Of a stretch of 64,000 nucleotides of DNA, positions 15,621 to 24,460 are shown in pieces. The stretch's first letter is position 1, and each line of letters starts with the position of its first letter. The translations under genes were made by a program, and so were the position numbers. The notes beneath the pieces are model-generated. The model saw nothing but the letters and a program-made list of their open reading frames with translations. It was not told the DNA's origin and did not search any database. The stretch spans positions 186,001 to 250,000 of the forward strand of contig NZ_BAABAL010000018.1 of assembly GCF_039537405.1 (NCBI RefSeq), written 5' to 3'. Source of the DNA: Allokutzneria multivorans (lineage in GTDB: Bacteria > Actinomycetota > Actinomycetes > Mycobacteriales > Pseudonocardiaceae).

Positions 15621-15672
15621 GGTCGGCGATTGTGGCCCACCCAGGCCCCGCCGAGGCCTGTTTACGGCAGAA

Positions 15673-15788
15673 GTCAAGACCACCGACCCCCCTGTCGATC
15701 ATCGTTGACCGCCGCGAACTCGGCGGGCTCGCGGGGTTTGTGGTCGTTGAAGACCGCTGGGACGGGGGTTTGTGGGTCATGAAGACCG
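15673..15788 (-). repeat. GTCTTCAAGAC intergenic repeat, copy C (partly degenerate)
   Basis: Left end is degraded to GTCAAGACC and the right end reads GGTCATGAAGACC. The interior GATCATCGTTGACCGC and GTTGAAGACC match copy B in the same orientation. It lies between two minus-strand genes. Confidence 0.65.
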
Positions 15789-15864
15789 GCGAACCCGCGG
15801 GCTGGCCGCGTCCAAGAACGGGCGTCGTCAGCGGCCAGCGGGTGGCCGCTGACGACGGCGCGGT

Positions 15865-17055
15865 TCAGCTGACGGGTGCGTCCCAGTCGATGCGGTAGTC
15901 GTACTGCCAGGCCAATTGGTCCGGCTTGGCGAACAGTCGCATGATCGGCGGCATCGTCAGGTCGCGCAGCACTCGCGCGACCGGCCCGGCGGCCTTGTTG
16001 CGGTTGGTGCGCTCGGCGGCGGTCGTGATGCGCTCGACGCGATCACGCCGCAGTCCTTCGTACGCGCGGAACGCCTGGTCGACGGGGAGGTCGCGCAGGC
16101 AGCGCGCGAGGTGCACGGCGCCTTCGATGGCTTGTGACGCGCCTTGCCCGGAGCTGGGCGAGGGCACGTGCGCCGCGTCACCGATGAGCACGACGCGTCC
16201 ACGGTGCCAGCGCGGCGCGGGCCGCATGATCTCCAGGGTTCCGGTGGTGACGCACTGGTCGGGCGAGCTGCCGCGCAGGATCTGCACGGCGGGGACGCGG
16301 TCGTCGGTGAAGGTGTCCTCCAGCAGGCGCAGCCACTTGTCCATACCGACGGCCTGCGTGTCGGCGATGGTCATGTGCGCTTTGCGCGGGAGGTTGGCGA
16401 ACCAGCCGACGCGGCCGCTGGGTTCGACGGTGTAGCTGAAGAACGCGCGCTTGCCGAAGACGAAGTTCATCGCGCCGTCGGTGTGGGGGATCTTCGCGCT
16501 CGACCAGCCGCCGAAGCCGACGAGGCCGGTGGAGCTGGGTCCTGGCGCGCCCGGGTCGATGATGCCGCGCACGGTGGAGCGCACCCCGTCGGCGCCTACG
16601 AGGATGTCGGCGGTCGCGCTCGTTCCGTCCACAAAGGACGCTGTGACGCTGGAGCCGTTTTCTTGCAAGGACTTCAGTCGAGTGCCGTAGACGAACTTGA
16701 CTCCGGCGCGTTCGGCGGTGTCGCACAGGGCGCGGTAGAGGTCGGAGCGCCAGACGGTGTGCATGATCGGTGATCCGTCCGCCGAGCTGAAGCGGGCGAG
16801 CTCCTTGCCGGTCCAGCTGCGCATCACCATCGCCGGGACCGGGATGCCGATGTCGCGGACGGCTTCCTCGGCGCCGACGAGGCCGAGCGCGCTCAACCCG
16901 TTGGGCGCCAGGCCGAGCCCGCCGCCGACGCCGTCAGCGGGGCCGCGGTGGGCTTCGTGGACGACTGCTTCGATTCCGGCGCGGTGGAGTGCCATCGCGG
17001 CGACCGGTCCTGCGATGCCGCCGCCGATGACCAGTGCCGTGCGTGCCGTGGACAT
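15865..17055 (-). CDS. FAD-dependent aromatic-type monooxygenase
   Basis: A 396-residue group A flavoprotein monooxygenase. The dinucleotide fold VIGGGIAGPVAAMALHRAG is at about residues 8-26, the DG motif (ADILVGADGVRSTVR) at about 150, and the GD motif (VVLIGDAAHVPSPSSGQGASQAIEGA) at about 275. It would hydroxylate or oxidise a small organic substrate with NAD(P)H and O2. TetX-like enzymes share this layout, but no drug specificity is implied. The ATG at 17055 has CTGGAGGG upstream. A PadR regulator lies upstream on the same strand. Confidence 0.9.
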   Translation of the reverse strand: MSTARTALVIGGGIAGPVAAMALHRAGIEAVVHEAHRGPADGVGGGLGLAPNGLSALGLVGAEEAVRDIGIPVPAMVMRSWTGKELARFSSADGSPIMHTVWRSDLYRALCDTAERAGVKFVYGTRLKSLQENGSSVTASFVDGTSATADILVGADGVRSTVRGIIDPGAPGPSSTGLVGFGGWSSAKIPHTDGAMNFVFGKRAFFSYTVEPSGRVGWFANLPRKAHMTIADTQAVGMDKWLRLLEDTFTDDRVPAVQILRGSSPDQCVTTGTLEIMRPAPRWHRGRVVLIGDAAHVPSPSSGQGASQAIEGAVHLARCLRDLPVDQAFRAYEGLRRDRVERITTAAERTNRNKAAGPVARVLRDLTMPPIMRLFAKPDQLAWQYDYRIDWDAPVS

Positions 17056-17203
17056 GCTTCCCCTCCAGAGGGCGTGTGCGAGGAGGAGCCCGGCTATTGT
17101 TGCGGTTGCCACCTTGTGGCCGGTGCTCCCTCGCGGGGTTTCGGTTCGAGGTCGAGGGCCCCGGCGCGGTGTTGCAGCACCTCGCCGGGGCCCGTTCTTG
17201 TGC

Positions 17204-17848
17204 TCAGTCCGTGACGCTGCCCCTCTCGGCCAGCTCCGCCAGCTCGGCGGACACCTCCCCGGTCTCGTACAGGGCCCGCCACTGGTCCAGGCCCGCGAAG
17301 GTGCCCTCGCTCAGCTCGTCCAGGACGGCACGCACCCATGCCAGTTCGGCGTCCAGGAGCGCGAGTTCGTACTCGTTCTCGATGAGGAAGAGCCGGGGAA
17401 CCTCGCGGGAGTCGCGTTCGTGCGCGGCGCGCTTGTCCTCGGCTTCCCGTTCCAGCAGCGCGAGTCGTTGCCGCAGCAGTGTTTCGACTTCCTCGGGCCC
17501 CAGTGCGGCGAGCACGGAGAGCCCGGCCTGGAAGCGCATGCGTTCGCGTTCGGGCACGGAGATCAGCTCGCGCACCCAGTCGACCATCTCCGCGCGGCCG
17601 TCGTCGGTGATGCGGTAGATCGTGCGCTCGGGGCGTCCGCCCTGCCGCACGGTCTCGGCGGCCTCGATCAGGCCGTGCTTCTCCATGTTGCGCACGACCG
17701 TGTAGAGCGAGCCCCACTTGATGCCCATGTCGGCGTCCTTGCCACGGGCACGCAGCATCGAGGCCATCTCGTACGGGTGCATCGGCCGCTGCGCGAGGAC
17801 CGAGAGCACCGCGAGAGCCATCAGGTTGCCGACCTTGCGCCGCTCCAT
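17204..17848 (-). CDS. PadR family transcriptional regulator
   Basis: A 214-residue regulator with an N-terminal winged helix (LAVLSVLAQRPMHPYEMASMLRARG, then GSLYTVVRNMEKHGLI) and a C-terminal helical dimer domain, as in PadR-s2 proteins. The ATG at 17848 is preferred over the GTG nine bases upstream because GGAGGTG then sits at proper distance. It is divergent from a DrrAB-type exporter, and TACTCG-N4-CGAGTA lies 14 bases upstream, so it probably represses itself and the pump. Confidence 0.88.
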   Translation of the reverse strand: MERRKVGNLMALAVLSVLAQRPMHPYEMASMLRARGKDADMGIKWGSLYTVVRNMEKHGLIEAAETVRQGGRPERTIYRITDDGRAEMVDWVRELISVPERERMRFQAGLSVLAALGPEEVETLLRQRLALLEREAEDKRAAHERDSREVPRLFLIENEYELALLDAELAWVRAVLDELSEGTFAGLDQWRALYETGEVSAELAELAERGSVTD

Positions 17849-17861
17849 CCCCGCCACCTCC

Positions 17862-17891
17862 TACTCGCAGCCGAGTATACGTCGACGAGTA
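17862..17891. promoter_or_regulatory. PadR operator candidate
   Basis: TACTCG-CAGC-CGAGTA (17862-17877) is a perfect inverted repeat. A further CGAGTAT follows at 17885-17891. The site lies between padR and the divergent ABC exporter genes. Confidence 0.55.
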
Positions 17892-18088
17892 TCAGGGAGC
17901 GAGCACAATTTTTTCTCACCTGCGCAAACGCGCTCGCACGATTCTGTTTCCGCAGGTCAGGGCAAACATGAACGCGGCGTTCATGTTTGACAGCGCGCTC
18001 GGCGCCACCCAAGATTGCCTTTCTCGCCCAAACAGCCCTTCACCAGGGCTTTTTCGTCATGCCCAGAACCACTCGCAAGGAGGGGCCG

Positions 18089-19045
18089 ATGATCCATGCC
18101 CGAAAACTGGCCAAGAGCTTCCCGATCCGGCGAGGTGATCCGGTGGAGGCCGTGCGCGGCGTCGACCTGGACGTCGAGCGCGGTCAGCTGGTCGCGGTGC
18201 TCGGCCCGAACGGCGCCGGCAAGTCCACGACGCTGCGCATGCTGACCACGCTGCTGCCGCCCACCTCGGGCTCGGCGACGGTGGCGGGCCGCGACATCGC
18301 CACCGACCCGGCCGGGGTGCGCGAGCGCATCGGCTACGTCGGCCAGCTCTCCAGCGCGGGCGAGAGCTACCGCGTGCTGGACGAGATCGTCACGCAGGGC
18401 CTGGCCTACGGGCTCTCGCGCGCGGCGGCGCGGGCGCGCGCGGAGGAGATGCTGGAACTGCTCGACCTGCGGCCGATGGCCAAGCGCCTGCCGGGCAGCC
18501 TCTCCGGCGGTCAGCGGCGCCGACTGGACATCGCGATCGGGTTGGTGCACCGGCCGGAGCTGCTGTTCCTGGACGAGCCCTCGACCGGCCTGGACCCGCA
18601 CAACCGGGCCAACGTGTGGGAGCACGTGCTGCGGCTGCGCGAGCACTACGGGACGACGATCGTGCTGACCACGCACTACCTGGAGGAGGCCGACGCGATG
18701 GCCGAGCGGGTGGTGATCATCGACAACGGGCGCATCATCGCCGACGGCACGGCCGCCTCGCTCAAGAGCGAACTGGCCGGGGACAGCGTCACGGTGACCA
18801 CCTCGACGGAGGCCGACGCGGTGCGCGCCGCCGATGTCGGGGTGTTCTTCGGTGATGTGGCAAGGGAATCCACGACCGTGCGGGTGCGGGTGCCGCGCGC
18901 GGACACGGCGTTGCCGGAGTTCTTGCGTGCGCTCGGCGAGAAGGACGTGCGGGCGGTCACCGCCGCTTCGTCGCGGCCGACGCTGGATGACGTGTTCCTG
19001 GCCCTGACCGGGCGCAGCCTGCGCGAGGACGAGGTGGCGGCGTGA
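18089..19045 (+). CDS. ABC exporter ATP-binding subunit, DrrA type
   Basis: A 318-residue ATPase. Walker A is GPNGAGKST at about residue 41, the signature LSGGQRRRL at about 137, Walker B LLFLDEPSTGLDP at about 157, and an H-loop in TTHYLEEAD. The C-terminal extension (about 220-318) is typical of daunorubicin-resistance ATPases. The ATG at 18089 has AAGGAGG 7 bases upstream. It overlaps the permease gene by 4 bases and is divergent from padR, which likely controls it. Substrate unknown. Confidence 0.92.
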   Translation: MIHARKLAKSFPIRRGDPVEAVRGVDLDVERGQLVAVLGPNGAGKSTTLRMLTTLLPPTSGSATVAGRDIATDPAGVRERIGYVGQLSSAGESYRVLDEIVTQGLAYGLSRAAARARAEEMLELLDLRPMAKRLPGSLSGGQRRRLDIAIGLVHRPELLFLDEPSTGLDPHNRANVWEHVLRLREHYGTTIVLTTHYLEEADAMAERVVIIDNGRIIADGTAASLKSELAGDSVTVTTSTEADAVRAADVGVFFGDVARESTTVRVRVPRADTALPEFLRALGEKDVRAVTAASSRPTLDDVFLALTGRSLREDEVAA

Positions 19046-19791
19046 GGAAACTGCTGTGGGACACCAGGACCGTGTTCCTGCGCGAGCTGATGCCCGCCGT
19101 GCGCACGCCCAGCGGACTGCTCTTCACGATGGGTCAGCCGCTGCTGTTCCTGATCCTGTTCGGGTCGCTGCTGACCGGTGCGCCGGGCGGGCCGTCGCCG
19201 TGGCAGTGGTTCGTGCCGGGGATTCTGATCATGATGTGCCTGACCGGGCCGATGATGTCCGGCTACACCCTGCTCACCGAGCTGTTGAGCGGTTCCTTCG
19301 AGCGCGTGCTGGTCAGTCCGATCACCCGCTCGGCGCTGCTGTTCGGCCGCACGCTCAAGGAGTTCCTGCTGCTGCTCGTGCAGGCGCTGCTGATCATCGG
19401 GGCGGCGGTGCCGTTGGGCTTCGAGCTGTTCCCGCTCGGTGTGCTGGCAGGGCTGCTCCTGCTGGTGGTGTTCGGTTCCGGGCTGATCGCGCTGTCCTAC
19501 GTGCTCGCGATCGCCTCCCGGCCGAGCGGGCAGCTGTTCTACGGAGTCACCCAGATGGTCATGTTTCCCGTGTTGCTGCTGTCAGGTGTGCTGCTGCCGG
19601 TGGAGTCCGGGCCAGACTGGCTGCGCGTGGTGGCCTCGCTCAACCCCGTGTCCCATCTCGTGGACGCCGAGCGCGCGCTGTTCGCCGGGCGCTTCGCCGA
19701 ACCGGCCGTGCTGTACGGGTCACTCACCGCGTTCGGCTTCGCCGCGGTCGGTCTGGCGGTGGGCGTCAGAGCCATGCGCAAGGGCCTATGA
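19042..19791 (+). CDS. ABC-2 type permease, DrrB type
   Basis: A 249-residue membrane protein with about six helices of the ABC-2 family, including the LLSGSFERVLVSPITRSALLFGRTLKE coupling region and the final LSGVLLPVESGPDWLRVVASLNPVSHLVDAER block seen in DrrB. Its GTG start overlaps the ATPase stop (GTGA). Together the two form a drug or lipid exporter. Confidence 0.9.
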   Translation: MRKLLWDTRTVFLRELMPAVRTPSGLLFTMGQPLLFLILFGSLLTGAPGGPSPWQWFVPGILIMMCLTGPMMSGYTLLTELLSGSFERVLVSPITRSALLFGRTLKEFLLLLVQALLIIGAAVPLGFELFPLGVLAGLLLLVVFGSGLIALSYVLAIASRPSGQLFYGVTQMVMFPVLLLSGVLLPVESGPDWLRVVASLNPVSHLVDAERALFAGRFAEPAVLYGSLTAFGFAAVGLAVGVRAMRKGL

Positions 19792-19832
19792 CAATCCCCA
19801 CTGACTCGCAACACGCGGTATCTGGGGCTGGC

Positions 19833-19860
19833 TTGCGTGATCAACCACTAGATGTAGTAT
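19833..19860 (+). promoter_or_regulatory. nrdAB promoter with an NrdR-like box
   Basis: TTGCGT (19833-19838) and TAGTAT (19855-19860) are 16 bases apart, and the riboswitch begins about 10 bases after the -10 box. CCACTAGATGTAGTAT (19845-19860) resembles the NrdR consensus and overlaps the -10, as expected for repression by NrdR. A weaker second box may lie near 19811. Confidence 0.55.
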
Positions 19861-19870
19861 TCCCCGCGTC

Positions 19871-20056
19871 GATGGTTCGCGGTCCCGAAAGGGGCTGCGA
19901 GGCAAGAGGGAACCCGGTGGAAATCCGGGACTGCCCCGCAGCGGTGAGTGGGAACGAACGCCGTCATGAGCACTGGGCTCCGCGCCCGGGAAGCGACGGT
20001 CAGTAGGACGGCCGGTTCCACCGGTGAGTGCCCGCGAGTCCGAAGACCTGCCATCC
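19871..20056 (+). ncRNA. Cobalamin (B12) riboswitch upstream of nrdAB
   Basis: The aptamer landmarks appear in order: GGGAACCCGGTGGAAATCC, GGGACTGCCCCGCAGCGGT, GAAGCGACGG with AGTAGG, and the closing GAGTCCGAAGACCTGCC. This is the class I cobalamin aptamer. It should lower expression of the B12-independent ribonucleotide reductase when adenosylcobalamin is present, as known for Streptomyces nrdAB, where a B12-dependent class II enzyme takes over. Confidence 0.92.
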
Positions 20057-20082
20057 GACGGGTGCGCCGCCCGGCGCGCCCG

Positions 20083-20148
20083 GTCCGCGGCCTCGTGGGA
20101 GGGCCGAGCGGACGACCTTGAGGCCCCGCAAGGGGTTCGGGTCGGCCC
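20083..20148 (+). promoter_or_regulatory. Mutually exclusive hairpins, candidate expression platform
   Basis: GTCCGCGGCC can pair with GGCCGAGCGGAC (20083-20113). The GGGCCGA part (20101-20107) can instead pair with TCGGCCC (20142-20148). The two structures exclude each other and lie between the aptamer and the ribosome site of a small leader ORF. Confidence 0.45.
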
Positions 20149-20197
20149 TCGCCCCCGCGCGGCCCGTGGTCCACGCCCCGCGAGTGAGGAGAGCGCC

Positions 20198-20266
20198 GTG
20201 TTCACCGCCCCGGCACGACCAGGCATACCCGGCTGCACTCCCGCCCCGCTCCCCCGGGCGCGCTAG
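20198..20266 (+). CDS. Possible 22-codon leader peptide in the nrdAB 5' UTR
   Basis: GTG at 20198 has an ideal ribosome site (AGGAG, 6 bases upstream) and encodes 22 residues rich in Pro and Ala (MFTAPARPGIPG..., ending PRAR) before TAG. It lies after the B12 aptamer. Regulation of such upstream ORFs by B12 riboswitches has been described in mycobacteria; whether it is translated here is inference. Confidence 0.4.
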   Translation: MFTAPARPGIPGCTPAPLPRAR

Positions 20267-20279
20267 CCCTCTCCGCGCG

Positions 20280-20296
20280 GAGGTTCGCTGAACCTC
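20280..20296 (+). promoter_or_regulatory. Stem-loop in the nrdA leader
   Basis: GAGGTTC-GCT-GAACCTC is a perfect 7-base-pair hairpin with a 3-base loop, 99 bases before the chosen nrdA start. It is not followed by a U-run, so it may be a translational or processing signal rather than a terminator. Confidence 0.4.
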
Positions 20297-20395
20297 TTGC
20301 GCCCCACTGAGTTTCCGCTGCCGGACACCGTTCCCGGGTGTTCGGACGGTGGAGTCTGCCCAGAGACCGTTCCGGCAAGTTCAGGAGTCCTTCCT

Positions 20396-23236
20396 TTGAC
20401 CGTGCACCCGGCGGAGCCCGCCACAACGTCCGCTGCCACCCGTCCGGCCTCCGTCGCGGTGATCCGCCGCGACGGCACCTCCTCCCCGTTCGACTCCACC
20501 AAGATCTCCGTCGCGGTCACCAAGGCGTTCCTGGAGGTCGAGGGCCGCGAGGCGGGCACCTCCACACGCGTCCGCGAGCTCATCGGTGAGCTGACGCTGC
20601 ACGTGGAGACCGCGCTGCTGCGGCACAGCGGCCCGGAGAACCCCCTGCACATCGAGCAGATCCAGGACCAGGTCGAGCTGGCCCTGATGCGCGGCGGCCA
20701 CCACAAGGTCGCCCGCGCCTACGTGCTCTACCGCGAGGAGCACGCCAAGGCCCGCTCGCAGCAGCCCGTGGTGCGCGAGCCCGTCACCGCTCCGGCGTTC
20801 TCCGTGCGCCACGCCGACGGCCGCACGGAGCCGCTGGACACCGAGCGCCTGACGCTGGTGATCACCGAGGCGTGCGCGGACCTTGAGGCGGTCTCGGCGG
20901 AGGCGGTGCTGGCGGAGACGCTGCGCAACCTCTACGACGGCATCACCGTCTCGGAGCTGACCGTCGCGCCGGTGATGGCCGCGCGCACGATGGTGGAGAA
21001 CGACCCGAACTACTCCTTCGTCAGCGCGCGCCTGTTGCAGGACAAGCTGCGCAAGGAGGCGCTGGAGTTCGTCTACGGCGGTTCGCAGCTGGCCAGCCAC
21101 ACCGAGATGGGCGAGCGCTACCCGGCCTACTTCGCCGAGTTCGTGCACCGGGGCATCGGCCTCGGCCAGCTGGACCCGGAGCTGGCGAACTTCGACCTGG
21201 AGCGGCTGGGAGCGGCGCTGGTGCCGGACCGCGACCTGCGGTTCCAGTTCCTGGGCATGCAGACCCTCTACGACCGCTACCTCCTGCACAGCGACCAGCA
21301 CCGCTACGAGCTGCCGCAGGCGTTCTTCATGCGCGTGGCCATGGGCCTGTCGCTGCTGGAGGAAGACCGCGAAGCGCGGGCGATCGAGTTCTACGACCTG
21401 ATCTCCACCTTCGACTTCATGTGCTCCACCCCGACGCTGTTCAACGCCGGCACCACGCGGCCGCAGCTGTCCTCCTGCTTCCTCACCACGGTCGCCGACG
21501 ACCTGGAGGGGATCTTCCACGGCATCAGCAACAACGCGCTGCTGTCGAAGTACGCGGGCGGCCTGGGCAACGACTGGACCCCGGTCCGGGGCATCGGCGC
21601 GCACATCAAGGGCACCAACGGCCAGTCCCAGGGCGTGGTCCCGTTCCTCAAGATCGCCAACGACACGGCGGTCGCGGTGAACCAGGGCGGCAAGCGCAAG
21701 GGCGCGGTCTGCGCGTACCTGGAGACCTGGCACATCGACGTCGAGGAGTTCCTCGACCTGCGCAAGAACACCGGCGACGACCGGCGCCGCACCCACGACA
21801 TGAACACCGCGAACTGGGTGCCGGATGAGTTCATGCGCCGCGTGCGCGCCGACGGGGACTGGACGCTGTTCTCCCCCGACGAGGTCCCGGACCTGCACGA
21901 CAGCTACGGCTCGGAGTTCACCGAGCGCTACCGCGCTTACGAGCTGGCGGCTTCGCGCGGGGAGCTGCGGGTGTTCCGCACGGTCAAGGCGAAGGACCTG
22001 TGGCGGCGCATGCTGACCATGCTCTTCGAGACCGGCCACCCGTGGATCACCTTCAAGGACCCGTGCAACCTGCGCTCGCCGCAGCAGCACTCCGGTGTCG
22101 TGCACTCCTCCAACCTGTGCACCGAGATCACCCTCAACACCACGGTGGACGAGGTCGCGGTGTGCAACCTGGGTTCGGTGAACCTGGCGCAGCACGTGGG
22201 CCCGGACGGCATCGACCACGCGCGCCTGGAGAAGACCGTGCGCACGGCCGTTCGCATGCTGGACAACGTGATCGACGTGAACTTCTACACGATCCCCGAG
22301 GCCAAGCGCTCCAACATGCGCCACCGCCCGGTGGGCCTGGGCCTGATGGGCTTCCAGGACGCGCTGTTCACCCTGCGCGTGCCGATGGCCTCGCAGGCCG
22401 CGGTGGAGTTCGCCGACCGCAGCATGGAGGAGATCAGCTACTACGCCATCTCCGCCTCCGCCGAGCTCGCTGCCGAGCGCGGCAGGTACGAGACCTTCGA
22501 GGGTTCCTTGTGGAGCAAGGGAATCCTGCCGATCGACTCGGTGCAGCTGCTCGCCGACACGCGCGGCGCGGACCTGGAGCTGGACCGTTCGTCCACTTTG
22601 GACTGGGCCACGCTGCGGGCCCGCGTTGTCGAGGTGGGCATGCGCAACTCCAACGTGATGGCGATCGCGCCGACCGCGACCATCGCCAACATCACCGGTG
22701 TCGGGCAGTCCATCGAGCCGCTGTACCGCAACCTGTACGTGAAGTCGAACATGTCCGGTGACTTCACCGTGGTGAACCCGGCCCTGGTCCGCGAGCTCAA
22801 GGAACTGGGCCTGTGGGACGAGGTGATGATCGGCGACCTGAAGTACTTCGACGGCAGCCTCGGCGCCATCGACCGCATCCCCGCCGAGGTCAAGGCGCTC
22901 TACGCCACCGCGTTCGAGATGGACAGCCGCTGGCTGATCGAGTCCGCGGCGCGCAGGCAGAAGTGGATCGACCAGGCCCAGTCGCTGAACCTCTACATCG
23001 CCGCGCCGAGCGGCCGCAAGCTGGACGAGCTGTACCAGCACGCGTGGCTGCGCGGGCTGAAGACCACCTACTACCTGCGTTCGCAGTCGGCGACGCACGT
23101 GGAGAAGAGCACGCTGCGCGGCACCGACGGCAAGCTCAACGCCGTCTCCCCCGTCGTGCCCACGCCCGTCCCGGCCGATCCGAACCCGGGTGTGGCGTGC
23201 TCGATCGAGGACCCCGACTGCGAAGCCTGCCAGTAA
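20396..23236 (+). CDS. nrdA: Ribonucleoside-diphosphate reductase large subunit
   Basis: A class I R1 subunit of about 946 residues that reduces ribonucleotides to deoxyribonucleotides. Two ATP-cone regulatory domains appear to be present (about residues 20-105 and 115-205). The catalytic barrel holds SSCFL and NLCTEITLNT (the radical Cys-Glu loop), and the C-terminal tail DPDCEACQ carries the redox Cys pair that takes electrons from thioredoxin or NrdH. TTG at 20396 is chosen because CAGGAG lies about 8 bases upstream and the first ATP cone starts soon after; an in-frame TTG at 20297 is the alternative. It is cotranscribed with nrdB and controlled by the B12 riboswitch. Confidence 0.92.
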   Translation: MTVHPAEPATTSAATRPASVAVIRRDGTSSPFDSTKISVAVTKAFLEVEGREAGTSTRVRELIGELTLHVETALLRHSGPENPLHIEQIQDQVELALMRGGHHKVARAYVLYREEHAKARSQQPVVREPVTAPAFSVRHADGRTEPLDTERLTLVITEACADLEAVSAEAVLAETLRNLYDGITVSELTVAPVMAARTMVENDPNYSFVSARLLQDKLRKEALEFVYGGSQLASHTEMGERYPAYFAEFVHRGIGLGQLDPELANFDLERLGAALVPDRDLRFQFLGMQTLYDRYLLHSDQHRYELPQAFFMRVAMGLSLLEEDREARAIEFYDLISTFDFMCSTPTLFNAGTTRPQLSSCFLTTVADDLEGIFHGISNNALLSKYAGGLGNDWTPVRGIGAHIKGTNGQSQGVVPFLKIANDTAVAVNQGGKRKGAVCAYLETWHIDVEEFLDLRKNTGDDRRRTHDMNTANWVPDEFMRRVRADGDWTLFSPDEVPDLHDSYGSEFTERYRAYELAASRGELRVFRTVKAKDLWRRMLTMLFETGHPWITFKDPCNLRSPQQHSGVVHSSNLCTEITLNTTVDEVAVCNLGSVNLAQHVGPDGIDHARLEKTVRTAVRMLDNVIDVNFYTIPEAKRSNMRHRPVGLGLMGFQDALFTLRVPMASQAAVEFADRSMEEISYYAISASAELAAERGRYETFEGSLWSKGILPIDSVQLLADTRGADLELDRSSTLDWATLRARVVEVGMRNSNVMAIAPTATIANITGVGQSIEPLYRNLYVKSNMSGDFTVVNPALVRELKELGLWDEVMIGDLKYFDGSLGAIDRIPAEVKALYATAFEMDSRWLIESAARRQKWIDQAQSLNLYIAAPSGRKLDELYQHAWLRGLKTTYYLRSQSATHVEKSTLRGTDGKLNAVSPVVPTPVPADPNPGVACSIEDPDCEACQ

Positions 23237-23268
23237 CCCGCCTCTCTGCTCGTAAGGACTCAACGAAC

Positions 23269-24336
23269 GTGACCAACACCGAAATCGCCAGCGGACTCGG
23301 CGAGATCAACCGCGACGGCGGGCGGGTCAGCGTCGACGACAAGCGCATGATCAACTGCCGCGCCGACGTGAACCAGCTGCTGCCGCTGAAGTACCACTGG
23401 GCGTGGGAGAAGTACCTGGCGGGCTGCAACAACCACTGGATGCCGACCGAGGTGTCCATGCAGGCCGACATCGCGCTGTGGAAGTCCCCCACCGGGCTGA
23501 CCGAGGACGAGCGCCGCGCCCTCAAGCGCAACCTCGGCTTCTTCGCCGCGTCGGAGTCGTTGGTGGCCAACAACATCGTGCTGGCCGTGTACCGCAACCT
23601 GACCAACCCCGAGTGCCGCCAGTACCTGCTGCGCCAGGCCTTCGAGGAGGCGGTGCACACCCACACCTTCCAGTACATCGTGGAGAGCCTCGGCTTGGAC
23701 GAGGGCGAGCTGTTCAACATGTACCGCGAGGTCCCGTCGATCACCGACAAGGCCGCGTGGGCGCTGGCCTACACCCAGCACCTGGAGGACCCGGACTTCC
23801 GCACCGGGACCCCCGAGACCGACCAGGCGTTCCTGCGCGACCTCATCGCCTTCTACGTGGTCTTCGAGGGCATGTGGTTCTACACCGGCTTCGCCCAGAT
23901 CCTCTCGCTCGGCCGGCGCAACAAGATGGTCGGCATCGCCGAGCAGTACCAGTACATCCTGCGCGATGAGTCGATCCACCTGAACTTCGGCATCGACGCG
24001 ATCAACCAGATCAAGATCGAGAACCCGCACCTGTGGAGCCCGGAGTTCCAGGCCGAGGTCCGCACCATGCTGACCGAGGCGTGCGAGCTGGAGGTGGCCT
24101 ACGGCCGCGACACCATGCCGCGCGGGCTGCTCGGGCTCAACGCCGATCTGTGCGAGCAGTACATGCACTTCATCACCAACCGGCGCTGCGCCCAGATCGG
24201 GCTGGAGCCGGTGTTCCCGGCGACGGAGAACCCGTTCCCGTGGATGTCGGAGATGATGGACCTGAAGAAGGAGAAGAACTTCTTCGAGACCAGGGTCATC
24301 GAGTACCAGTCCGGCGGCGCGCTCGACTGGGACTAG
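23269..24336 (+). CDS. nrdB: Ribonucleotide reductase R2 subunit, class Ic-like (Phe at the radical site)
   Basis: A 355-residue ferritin-like dimetal protein. Metal ligands include Glu96 (ASES), Glu127 and His130 (EEAVH) and the later RDESIH set. In most R2 proteins the fourth residue after that His is the radical Tyr; here it is Phe134 (EEAVHTHTFQY). The same Phe and much of the surrounding sequence occur in Chlamydia R2, which uses a Mn(IV)/Fe(III) cofactor instead of a tyrosyl radical. The C-terminal ETRVIEYQ tail for docking to R1 is also shared. The GTG start has AAGGA about 9 bases upstream. Confidence 0.92.
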   Translation: MTNTEIASGLGEINRDGGRVSVDDKRMINCRADVNQLLPLKYHWAWEKYLAGCNNHWMPTEVSMQADIALWKSPTGLTEDERRALKRNLGFFAASESLVANNIVLAVYRNLTNPECRQYLLRQAFEEAVHTHTFQYIVESLGLDEGELFNMYREVPSITDKAAWALAYTQHLEDPDFRTGTPETDQAFLRDLIAFYVVFEGMWFYTGFAQILSLGRRNKMVGIAEQYQYILRDESIHLNFGIDAINQIKIENPHLWSPEFQAEVRTMLTEACELEVAYGRDTMPRGLLGLNADLCEQYMHFITNRRCAQIGLEPVFPATENPFPWMSEMMDLKKEKNFFETRVIEYQSGGALDWD

Positions 24337-24351
24337 CTGGGTAGCGGTAGT

Positions 24352-24389
24352 CGCCGGTGGCCCCGAACCCTCCCACGGGGCCACCGGCG
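24352..24389 (+). terminator. Strong hairpin terminator after nrdB
   Basis: CGCCGGTGGCCCC and GGGGCCACCGGCG form a perfect 13-base-pair stem with a 12-base loop, 15 bases after the nrdB stop. There is no clear U-tract, as is common in actinomycetes. Confidence 0.8.
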
Positions 24390-24460
24390 CGCTGCTCTTA
24401 TGTTCGCTTCCGCAAAGACCTCCGTGTCGTTTCGGCCGTTTCGGCCTTAGCGTCCGAGAC

